64,000 bases of DNA from Capitella teleta (taxonomy: Eukaryota > Annelida > Polychaeta > Capitellidae). The first letter of the stretch is position 1. Each line of letters starts with the position of its first letter. Shown here piece after piece: positions 24,001-35,700 of this stretch. The notes below the pieces were generated by a model, which was not told the DNA's origin, did not search any database, and saw only the letters and a list, made by a program, of their open reading frames with translations. The stretch spans positions 5,104 through 69,103 of the forward strand of contig KB307721.1 of assembly GCA_000328365.1 (NCBI GenBank), in the 5' to 3' direction. Made by a program: the position numbers and the translations under genes.

Positions 24001-25180
24001 ACGCGATCATAACGTCCCCCAATGGGCTGAATGGTGCCTCGATCGAAGTGGAGTTCGTTCTGAATACTCTAATACATTATGAAACAGGGACTCGACAGAT
24101 AATATTGGTTACAACATAACGTTCATGTCATACTCGTTATGAGCGTTATGTTCGTACGCCATGGGGCCAGTGAGTATATTGTTCAATGTGGTATTTGAAA
24201 TTTTCAATTGGATACCCAAATACTATTACATTATTATAGTAGTAGTAGTATAGTGGCTCCGTGAGCCGAAGCTTTTAGATTAAATTGAATGATGTGGCCA
24301 GAAAATTGAGTGAACGAAGGGGAAACACAACAGTATGGCGCATATCAATAATTACCAAGCTCAATAAAATGATAAGCATAACTAAGAACAAAGATATATC
24401 ACTCAAAACCAGAAAGTGAGTTGAAAAATGTTACATCTGGTCGACCGACATTGCTCTACGGCTTTGGAACTTGGACAATATGCCAAGTTATGCATAAAAT
24501 CGTGAACGGATATAAGTAATTGAAATGTGGAAAATCCGTCACGGATTATATATCCTGCCACGTGCTTGAAGAACACAAGGCGAACTTTATAATATTATAG
24601 ACATTGTCTATGCTAGGCGTAGCTGATCGATCTCCTCTATTTTCCATTTCTTTCTGCCATTCGACAGAAGTTTACGCATTTCCCCTCAGACGCCATCTCG
24701 TACAAAGCCATGTCAAGTGTAATTAATTATTTTCCTATATTTCCTGGAGTAGGTGCAGAAATTAAGGGATATCAATTTACATATGCCAGGAAGCCAGAAT
24801 TATGCATGTAATTACTTCTCCGTGTAAACAAATCGCAGCTTTCATCAGACAGAAGAAAAGAAAACAGAAGCTTGGTATTACTAAATATCACGGGTCGATT
24901 TCACAATCTCGCGCTCGGGTGTTAATTAATAATGTAAGGGCGTCTACCTTTTCGAAATTCCGCTTTTGTATGAAAGGGGTGGTGTACATAGCACCTGTTG
25001 TTTCGATGATAAGGATGCATGGAGGCAGGAGAGGCCGTATATAAATATGACCTGGGCCTCATTAATGAACGCGGTGGACGGCTTTAGGGCGCTAACACTT
25101 GGGGAGCAAGTCATTTGCTCTGTGATGCCTGCACGAGAGTACGCGACCAAATTCAACTCCATCCTCATCAGTCAGCCAGC

Positions 25181-25197
25181 ATGTGGCGGCGAGCACG
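25181..25197 (+). CDS. Possible 17-base alternative first exon
   Basis: ATGTGGCGGCGAGCACG is followed by gttagt, a weak but possible donor. It leaves phase 2, as needed for the exon at 28196, and would add only MWRRA plus the shared junction residue. A TATATAAAT box lies about 145 bases upstream (25036). The short length means this could be chance. Confidence 0.2.
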
Positions 25198-26198
25198 GTT
25201 AGTCATGTCGAACGTGGAAAATACGTAAATTATGATTGTGGGAGTTGATGTAATTGGAGGGCGCTATTTCAGTTATTATCGCAACTCACAAAACGTGTTT
25301 GCGCGTTTTGGTGTGGCGGCGAATCTCAACGAAGGGCACTCACTGTACACTGGTGCAGACGTCTTTGAAATGGTCGCAATTACGGTGTGGGTACAACGAC
25401 CATGGATATTCCCACAAAGCTGGCATCGATTTAAATTCATGTCCTCTATGCATCCATCATTGAGTTCGTTGAAATTCAACCTGATATTTTTTTTTTAATT
25501 CAATATAGGAATATGCTGTCACCATTTTAGCAACGTGAGTGTACCTCGAGTAATGCATAAACTCAGAATTAATTGTGAAACTTGATTCTGAGCTTCGTGA
25601 CTCGCGGTAGAATTTTTCAATTTTGCACGAACTCGTTCAACTAGTATTCATCTGTGGCGTAATTTTCATGCCCTCACAGAACCAGGAAACGCATAAAAGT
25701 GCTCATTTTACGCCCAAAATCACCAGTCGAAACAAGCGCCGTTGAAGCAATGACTGTACCATTCCTGAGATCTTGGCCCTAGCCCGTGTTTACGCAATAC
25801 GCTGTGTTCGTCGATGACTCAGTCAGATAATTTTACCTGTTGGATGAATCGAATGGAAGAGAGGTACGTGATGAGGCCTTGTTACAATAGCATAAGTGTC
25901 ATAAAATACTCACCATCTCACTCCAACGAGTTTATATGATATCCAGGGGAGATGTTCAATTAGCTAAAAGGTGACAACGTCAATCGATGCCATTTTCCTG
26001 GCATGAACTTTGTGTGACCTTGTACTTGAGTAAGCCTACGTGTATGTCGTTATAATATTCGTTTCGCGCAATCTGGATCAGGGACTCGGAGTGACCTTCA
26101 CATTTGACCTACAATGAAAAGAGAAAAAACAAACTATCCAGCTAAATTTATAAAACCAATAACTTCCTCATTGCAACGAAGCCATCTATAAGGATTTA

Positions 26199-26232
26199 AA
26201 ATAAACTACATGTATATACATGTAGTTTATTT
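26199..26232. repeat. 34-base perfect palindrome
   Basis: The left half AAATAAACTACATGTAT is the reverse complement of the right half. It is AT-rich and could extrude as a hairpin. No element ends or target duplication were found around it. Confidence 0.85.
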
Positions 26233-28195
26233 ATATATGACTTTTAATTTATGCAAGAAAGAAAACATAACAATCACAAAGCTTTTGTGACGCTTGCATT
26301 TTACTTATACATTGTACATATTGATACATGTATATCAAATAAGCATCAACTGTTATAGCAGCACATTTTCATTGTCGCAATCGTAATTTACTATAAAAGT
26401 TTACATAACCAGCGGGATTAGCACTGATCACTATGGCTGTTCCTCTACATATCGATGGGTGTGGAACTAGTATGTGTATAGCGTATGACGCATATCACCG
26501 TCCTTACATCAGACTTATCAGTCTGCATACAAAACACATGTATGTACGAAGAAAGGCGGTTACAGAGGGGATACAGATCAATGTCTTAATAACAAAATAA
26601 GGGAAAGAAAATATACTGTGCGCCGTTGAGATATTCAACACGAATAAGTTATGAGTAGTGGTATCCATTAATTATTAGGTCTCTGTATTTAGAGACGAGC
26701 TTTTTATCATGATACCAATGACGTCATTGCATTAAACACGTGGTGAGCAAATGGATTCCCCCGGGTCGCCCGTTGGCTCTGCAATTCCGCGAAATTGCGG
26801 ACCGCTTGCCATTTCATATCAACCGTTCAAGTGCATAAGGACATAGATGTCAGGGTAATTATTACCTGACATGGATCCTGAAAAGTGGCCGGTATTAGCA
26901 ATACAGAGCATGATGACCAGGGTAACGCAACAATGACCGTAGCCACCAAAGGTACTACGATACTACGCGATATCGTAGTGAATAGGCGGTATTTTAAATG
27001 GAGAAGTTGATAGCACACGGATATTTGCGGAGGTAACGCCTTTCGATTATCCACGCAATCACAGCGGGTTTGCTCAGATATCTCTGCTTTTCGAATCGAC
27101 GAATGCATTCTCTTCGGAGCTGCATGCACTGGTTGAATATCATTCTAACAGCGCACAATATAATAAACCACATCACGTATTGTTGTATATCTGCTTCGAT
27201 AAGCACTCAGATTAATCAGTCAATCAGCGGGGCAGATTTGTGGTATTGTGGTTGCATGACCGTCTCGAACTAATCGATGCCATTACAGCATTTACAGGAC
27301 TAACACAGGCTAATGATTAATTCACTGGATGCATTTATATATGAAGCAGTCGTGTATAATAGCGCAATTGAATGTCGCAAGCGCGATTCTTCAAGCAGGA
27401 AGCGGTGCGTTCAATGTCATCGACGGCAAACAGCAGAGCAAACACTGGTGCGTGTGCTCGCACCTTGTGCAATCCTTCCTTGCCTGCATGTATATGTTTC
27501 AAGGAATAGCAGTAGCCGAGGCAGCACCGCTCGGCTCAACGTGGAATTCTGTGATTTCATTAAGGGAACTTCAGGTGCGTCATATTGCTTTATCCTGTTG
27601 TTTATAGACGCATTTAATGTGCGTCGTTATTCTGGCATACATAGGGTATCGAAGGATGTGTGCTACTTTAAGCAGTACCCTTTACCTATTGTATGTACAC
27701 CTTCAGCCTATACATAGATATGAGAGCCAACGTGGCTCCCTCAATGAGCCACGCCCATGCTCGACAAAAGGCCTCTGTGTACCTGTCAGTAATTATTCTA
27801 GATCATTTTAATTGTCGTTTGATGTCGGAGTTCTGAAGAGGTGTGGCGTTATGGCCCTTGAACAGCCCATCATTGAAGTATGGCATTATTAGCATGCTAA
27901 TATGCGTGCGGCCGAGGCCAAGAGAGAAGCATCGTTAGCTGTTTGTAATAACCACCATCTACTGTAACGGAAAACACAATCACCTGTCTTTGTCATTATG
28001 TTACCTGGCACTCGACAAAGGCCGTGCTAACACCCCCCGCCACATGTACCTTGATAACGGTGTTGCACTCATGCGTGCGTTGTACACCAATGACTATTGC
28101 GTATTGACCTCAGTAAACAACATGCATGCCCTGTGTGCTCTGGTGCTAATCATGGTAATGTAATTTCCTTTTTATTCCAATGATGTTTGTTGCAG

Positions 28196-31100
28196 CAACC
28201 AACTAAGGCATCAGGAGGCAGTGCAGAGGGAGCGCCAACCCAGCACACCATCAGGCAGCGGCTCTCTTTCCACGTTCGAGGAAGTCGAAAGCCTTGACCT
28301 GTCCAGCAGTGGCTCGCGCTCGTACTCCGTTGATTCCAGTTTAAGTGGACGTCGGAGCGGCACCATCCACGTGCCCTTACTGTCAGATCCAGGGGAAGGT
28401 CCTTCTGGAACAAGTGTGACCTCTACCCAACGCCAAAACAACGGTACCATAAGCAGAAGGTCGTGTTCAACCAGTTTATCAACGTCCACCAGTTTATCTA
28501 ACTCTATATTCGAGGAACGCGAGAGCATTGACCTCAGTCGTGAATATGACGTAGCGGCGGACAAAAGGGATTTTCAGCAAAGTGCAACTGATATAAGAAG
28601 CTTGAGCGGATTGCGGGAAGACGAGTTGATTGCTATTATCAGGATGGGTCTCAAAGCAAAGGCTTTACAAGAAGCCGAGAGGCGAAGGGATGTCAGGAGG
28701 CAGACCAGTTCAAGCACTTCTGATAGCCATCGAAGTGAGATATCCGACCCTACCACAAGACCACAACGCAGGATGGGACGCAGAGAACTAATCGTCACGG
28801 AAAATCCTTCAGACGACATCCCATTCTCCGATCGAAGCTTCATAAAAAAGAAGTCGAAACCACCAGAGCCGCCTGCTCCCCGATCTCCGAAAAAGAGCTT
28901 ATTCCAGCAATTAGTGAACATGAAAGATTCAATAGAAGAAGGGAGTGTCGACAGTGTCAGTCAATCCACTGTGAGCTCACTGGAAGCCCTCATGTCGGGC
29001 CTGTCATCTGGCGTATCCTCGCCATCGTCTTGTCCTGACAGTCTTTCGCTTGACGATACCAAACTTCCATTTGAGAGTGAATATGAGTATGCTGTGCGCA
29101 AGAGGCAACGAGCACCCCTCGACTCCCTCAGCTCCAGCAGCATTAGCAGTTCATTCTCGTCACCATCGGATTTGAATCATTTGTTATCCCGAGGAAACGT
29201 AGAAGATGTTTTATTCAATCTAGGATTTGGAGCCAATGATAGCTTTCTCCCTGAACGATTTGCTAGGAATTGGTATGGAAGAGTACTGAAAACTCGTATG
29301 GACCGAGTGAACAAATTTCAAGAGCAACACCTTGAGGCGGATGATATGATCGACAGTATTGAATCTCAGGCTAGCAGTGAAGCGAATAGTCGGTGCAATT
29401 CGGGGCGAAATACTCCAAGAAGTAAATCAAAGAAAAACTCTCGACAACATGTCTCCAAATTCCTTTATAAACTGGACGTTAACAGTCGTGCTAGTGCAGA
29501 TACGCGGAGAGCCCATCTGCGAAGAGCAGCCACAGTGTTAGCCTATAATGACCACGATCTTGAGGAAATGACAAAAACTGTGGATTCTGGAGAGAATGGT
29601 GCCCATGGCAATGAATCAGAGAGCAGCATAAGGCAACTGCGAGAAGTTTTGGAGAAACAGGCCAGTCTGCTCCAATTGGCTGCGAGACCATCCTTTAAGA
29701 GAAATAAATTCACAAGTGGTAGACAAAACTCTCTCCCACTCAGTCTAGAGCCACTGAGTGAAGAGGAGGAAGGGAAAATATCCCGTACAGCCAGCCTTGA
29801 CAAAAAGAAAGGGAAACTGAAGGAGTTCTTAGAAGAAGAAGGGCGGGCATCAAGATCAAGTTGCCGAAGTGAGACTGAGAGTGACAGTGGTCGTTCTGAC
29901 ACAGACTTCTTGTCGTCCAATTCAAAATCATTCAGTCAGTTGCCTTCTAGCAGCGTCGGTCTATCTTCTGAAAGTTCCAACATAATCCAAGAGAGCACTA
30001 GCACCTCAGACAGGGAGAGTGAAAGCGATCAAGACGGTCAAACCAGACACAAGAAAAAACATCTTCCACTGGATACGTTGTATGGAGCACCAGCCTTTTT
30101 GCAGAGTCAAATTCCTGCTTCATCTTCCATGGGTGCTTTCTCGATTCCTATGATACAGGTTAACTCCAAGCCACAACATATTGTTCCACAAACATCTGCG
30201 AGTCTTGAAATAGCAGATTTACTTGGATCATCTTCAGAAAGCGACAATGACCAGGCGTTAGTGACTGAACCAGCCCTCATGTCAACTGTTTTAAGTGACG
30301 TTGAAGACAACAAAACAAATAAGAGGCTTTCTGTGTTGATGAAGGAGGACCGTCTTTTGCCTCCCTCTCCGCCATGTTCTTGGTCATCTTCATCTCCGGT
30401 TCCGGTTTCACCGATAACAGTTATCGAAGTTGATAAGCTTGACAACCAAAACGATAGTTTAGATTCTGGAGGTGAGCTTGACATAAAATCTACTGCCTCT
30501 GGGTGCCACCCACCTGCACCATTGATGTCTATTATTGAGGAGGAATCGCGCCCTGAGTCAACGACTAGCTCTGGGCCTAATAAGAAACTAGACGCTGGAG
30601 TGGCCGCTGATGACGGGAGGCTTTCTCCAATCCTTGGAAGTGACATGCAGAGTGCCTTCATGGATGACTGCACACAGGTCGTTCCTATGACCGATAGTGG
30701 AGTTCAGGCAGATGACGGCACTTTGACGCCAATAATGTGGGAGCCTAAGAACCTCCACAAAGAAGGATTTCTCACACAACTCCCAGAATATCTGTGCATT
30801 GTTTCAGATACTGGAACACAATACGACAACGAAGACCACAAGGCCCCTGAAATCGTCACCCGCAAATGCAGTGCTACGTGTCAGACTGATATTGACCTTG
30901 TCAGATATCCGAGTTTCAGTCGCAGAGAATCAATGTTTTTTGTGACAAATGAAGGATGTCAAACAGATATTCCCGCTGTATCTAGATCTAACTACCTTTC
31001 TAGAAATGCATCAGATGTAATTTGTGACAACTGCAAAGGGGGCGTATCATCTAAAACAAGTTATCGCACAGCAAAGACTGATTTTCAGGCATCATCTCTG

Positions 31101-32597
31101 AAGGCGACCATCGAACGATTGGCAAAAAGGACTCAGCCATATGTTCACAGGGAACGGGGTGATGCAATACCCAGTTGGAATTCGGAAACAGACCACTTAG
31201 GCAAAAAGCATATGATTGTAAAGCACCAAGAAACATTGGACACAACAACAAGTAGCGTATTCCCTTCGTTGGGAAGCTCTGATACGTCTTCCTCCAGTTT
31301 AGGTGTTGACAACAAACCCATTCGACGACTCATAAATAGCAGGCAAGATTCTGACTTGAGCAGCAAAAGTGTCCCAACGCGCTTGATGAAGCCCCAGACT
31401 TTGGAGCACGCATCAAATTCTATGAACGGCAGTTCTCTGACAAAGAGCATTTCATTTGATGCTCAGTACAGGAAAGGAAGTCTGAAGCGACAAGCTTGTG
31501 TTGACTGGATGACACAATTTCTGCCAATAAGTGACGAATCAAGCAAGTCACCATCAAGCTTCTCCGATTCCCTGCAGCCAGAATCTCCTGTCGAACCAAC
31601 TCCATATTCAGACTTTTCAAACTCGTCGAGGGGTAAAGTGAATAGAGATCATTCAGTGTGTTCAGGTCGATCAGAGGCATTGTCATCAGTTATCGAAGAA
31701 GTTTCTCAACCAGTCAAGAAAGAAAACAAAGTCAATTTAGATCAGTATTTCTCTGTGCTCGCTCAGTGGGAGTTCAAGTCCAACGCTGAGCTGAATAGCT
31801 GTGGAGGAGAAAAGCTTCCGTCGCCCAGCAATGGGAATGATATACAAAAAAAATCTGATAAATCTGACGAGATCCTATCTGATGACCAGGTGTTTGGCAA
31901 CACGTCCACAAAAGATACAGTAACCAAGCACCCATTCGGTCCAAAGGAGATGTTAACTCTGGAAGATGCAAGACAGAAACTGCAATCTCAACTTCAATCT
32001 GCTGTGGGGCAAATAAAACCTAGAGTGATATCTGATGAGACTCTGTGTGACGACGAACGGTCAAATACAGATTCTCAGTGCACTGTCATTGCTGGTCGTC
32101 ACATTTCCCAAGACACATTAGGAGATAGCAATAGCTGGAGTCTCTCAGATAGCACAGGCACTTCTTTTTCTCGAAATACAATCCGCAACTCAGATTCCCC
32201 TGCCTCGTCTTATGCAACATCTCCAGGATTAGGACAAGATTTAAATCCAAGACTTTCTAATGAAAATTGTACACCAACAAAAAGCCGCTCTCCAGCATCC
32301 TCAAACAAACATTCACCTCAATCAAGCTATATCCAAGTAGCTCTTGACTTTGCAAAAGCAATGGCTCACCAGAAACCCAACCAACGATACCCCAATTTGC
32401 AAACACCACAGGAAACGGAAGCAAGGAAATCCAAAATGGCGCGTGATATTGCACAGAAGATTTTGGAGAATGTGGGAAAAGATTTAGAGAACCAAAGTGC
32501 AAAGAACATAAGTGAATCTGAGCTGGATTGCATGGTTCTGGTAGCAGTGAACAGAGTCATTGACGACGTCATTTTAAACAACCATCATAGCAGTTAA
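28196..32597 (+). CDS. ITPRID/KRAP-like protein, 4.4-kb main coding exon
   Basis: One exon of 1467 codons opens after TTTGTTGCAG in phase 2 and ends in TAA. It has no ATG at its start, so it must be spliced from upstream exons (10388-18563 or an internal first exon). Codons from about 29190 read NVEDVLFNLGFG, then LPERFARNW. This is the core of the IP3-receptor-interacting domain of KRAP/ITPRID2, TESPA1 and ITPRID1, whose members read EEILYNLGFG...IPARFF. In those proteins the motif tethers IP3 receptors, and KRAP also links to actin. The rest is long, Ser-rich and mostly disordered. Between 30690 and 30968 it has four motifs resembling dynein light chain (LC8) sites: SGVQAD, TGTQYD, ATCQTD and EGCQTD. 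The C-terminus is a predicted amphipathic helix (RDIAQKILENVGKDLEN). It is longer than vertebrate ITPRID2 (about 1250 aa). Binding roles are inferred from motifs only. Confidence 0.75.
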
Positions 32598-32765
32598 TTG
32601 TAAACCGACGAAGAACACACATTGTACAAAGCGCACATGTAACTAAGGTGAGTGTTTGGTAATCTGTCTATTGTGTTTCCGTGAACTGTAATGCAGCAAT
32701 TATAAACAAAAATATTTCCTCTGAGATCACTTGGCGTTTATTGCTGAAGGTAAGTGATTCTCTCT
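32598..32765. other. Short gap between two plus-strand genes
   Basis: Only 168 bases separate the TAA of the ITPRID-like gene from the inferred ATG of the coiled-coil gene. Two donor-like sites (AAG|gtgagt at 32646, AAG|gtaagt at 32750) are present, but no AATAAA is seen. The 3' UTR of the first gene and the 5' UTR of the second may overlap or be spliced together. Confidence 0.5.
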
Positions 32766-35700
32766 ATGGACATGCTCGGTTTCAAGTAACCATGGTAAGG
32801 AATATTAATCTTCATCCAATTTCAAAGAATTACATAACATCCGGAATTATAAGTTTAGCCTTCCCTCAACAGATCGTCACCATTGAGAACGGGAAGTCCC
32901 TCAGGAGCTACCAATGCAAGAGCAGAACTGGACTTGGGTGAAGACGCTCGCCAAATCGAGTTGGAATCTGCTCGAATCCGACAAGAAGTAGAAGCTGAGA
33001 AACGCAAAAAATACCAGAAACAACAATCGAGATCCCCAGTGCGCAATCGCTCACCTACGACATCACAATCACCAGTCCGGCACACACAGGCTACAATCTC
33101 AATAATGAATACATCACCCGCAAGAAACACCACTCCTGTCCGAAAGCACAAACGAATTCCTCCACCAGCTCCAGCCTCTGCTGTGCTTACATCTCGAGTG
33201 AGTCATCCTTCTCTCTAGAATTGTATAACACATGATATCTTTTTCATAGGTCGATCTTGAAGTTGCGAGAAAATTGCAAGCAGAGTTAGGAAGATTAAAA
33301 TCTGGCATCAAACGCTCTCAACAGGAAAGACAGGTAGGTGCACACTCATAGTTTCCATACGCTGAGTTTCCCAAATTCTAGAAACTCCAAGAAGATGTGC
33401 GAGACCTGCACTCCACATTGAAGCAGCATCAACTTGAGTTGAAGACAACTGAGGCTAAAATGAAGGAGAATGTCACGAAAGCCGAGGATGTGAGGTATTT
33501 AAAGCACGATTCAAGCATGGCTGAAATTGTGACCGCCTGATATCACCAATTCACGTCTCTTTGCAGAACTGAGCTCATGCTGGCTGAGTTTAAACGAGAT
33601 TCTGCACAGAAAGATCTTGAGCGCGTGTCTTCTGAAGTCCAGAAGAGAAAGACAGAAATGGCAGAAGGATACGCAGGGGACACCGACGAGGTTGAAGACA
33701 AGAACATCAGGGCAACAATGTCCAAAGAAGAGGTAGGCGATCCACTGAGTGAATGGATATATCATGCTTTGGGAGGTTCTTTGTTTCTGTATCAAAGATG
33801 TCCCAGTTGATCGCCCAACGCGAGGATCTCCGTCTGCAACTGAAACATCTGGAATCGAAGGATCGGGAGAGGCAGGAGTTAGAGGCACAGCTGGACAAAG
33901 CTAGAGATAGCCTCCTAACAGAACAGAAGAGATCTAGAGAGAACAGAGAAAGCCTCAAAGATGTATGATTATACGATTAATTATTTCTGCATTCTGTTGA
34001 CAAATTTCAAATCTCAAAAGCAAACATCTCGACTTGGCAATGTTATAAAATAATGTTTTAATTCTCACAGGAGCTAGACGCCAAAGAAAACACCATTGAG
34101 GAGTTGATGGCAGAAAGGGATAATTATCACAAGAAACTAACTCGTTTGGAGATCAAGTTTAACCAGATGGAAAAGTCCAAGGATGACATAATTCAGGTAG
34201 TAATTAACCTCTAAGCTTCATACCTGCATGTTCCAGTTTTTGCTTTGTATAATACGTTTCAGAAATTTGAGTTTGTTTATACATGAATCCACTGCATTTC
34301 TTGTTGTTCAACATTGGACACCTTTAGCTTCAGTTTTCTTGCATGCATCTGCACTTCCTTTTTGTTTTTGCTCAGGAAAATTTGGATTCCACCATCCTCC
34401 TTCGCTCCATTCTCTCAGAGTTTGACGACATACGGATCCGAAAGGTATTAACTGATACACCTGTGTATGATACTTTGTATGCTGTACATATACCAACCGT
34501 CTCATTTTTCAGTCGTGCGATTTGTTAGTTAGTTATTCTGCCTAAATGTCAAGTCTAATTGTTATTTAGACAGAAAAATTAACACGTGCAAGATTATTTT
34601 ATGTGCACCTGGGAGCTAACTAATTTATATGCAAGCAGACTAAGGCTACTGCTAATCCTGTAATTCGTTCCATCTGCTACATACGTGTTGAGTTCTATAT
34701 CAAACGATCTGTTTGTGCACGTATTGGTAATATATTCAATCAGATATTGGTACTTATTATGTAGCATATGTACATTGTATATAGTTCTTAATTTGAATGT
34801 GTGTCTTAATCATTGATGAGCTTTCCATCTACGTTGCTACACTGTCAAACAGCGCAACAAAACACACTACAGGTGTGCCGGTGGCAGAACTGGCGGGTGC
34901 CTCCTTGCCTTATATATTGATTAGGGTTCATGTAGAGCATGGTTAAGGTATGCATATATGTTTGGGAGTGGCCGGATAGGATCCTGCTCGACACGAATTT
35001 ATTACCAATGTTATACCTACATGAACTATAATTATGTGTAATACAATAGAAATGACAAATGCAATTATGCAGTTGACTTGCAATGTGAAAGTCAAAATAG
35101 TTTAATATTCGTGGATTGTGTCACAGGAGAAGACCGACGATTACCACGAGTTAAAGGCTCAAGTCCACCACGAACTGACCACTGCCAAACTGAACAACAA
35201 CCAAGAGATGCATGACCTCCGTAGCCAGCTGCAGACGGTCAATGATCGCTTGACCCAGGCACAGACACAAGCAAACAGAAAGGAAGAGGTCAATGCTCAG
35301 CTCAGGTAAAACCTGACATCCGGGTTCTTGTATGTTGACTCCAGCAATAATGGGGTCATTAGTGACCTCAAGACATACAGCATGTGTCTTCATAATACAT
35401 GGCGTAAACAATGGCGTCTCTCGTGACAGGGACCAATTGACTGAATTACGAGGCGAGTTGGCGAAGGAAGCGGAATTGAGGGAGAACATCCGAAACGACC
35501 ACCAAAGACTTCTGGATAACTTGGAGCGCGAGAAGGTAAAATATTCCTGAATATCGCATTGTTAAAATTATGATGCAACGTCATACTTGATAATCATGTG
35601 GTATAACTCATATGCAAGAAGTGCATTGTTGGCAATGTTATATCTCGGTAGGAGTCGGCAATAAATAACACCCGTCAAATGATGGAGGCTGACAAACAGA

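Larger units (their letters stand above)
21044..28195. other. Rest of the large intron
   Basis: About 7 kb with no firm exon. It holds a 34-base perfect palindrome (26199-26232), a poly-A run near 23690-23710, and a second possible promoter and mini first exon near 25036-25197 (TATATAAAT, then MWRRA and a GTTAGT donor in phase 2). Several open frames (24802-25202, 27313-27717) lack domain or splice support. Confidence 0.4.

Noticed and set aside
28211-32502. Many minus-strand frames of 60-188 codons
   Set aside because: They overlap the 1467-codon plus-strand exon, which has a domain match and clean splice acceptor; the minus frames have neither.
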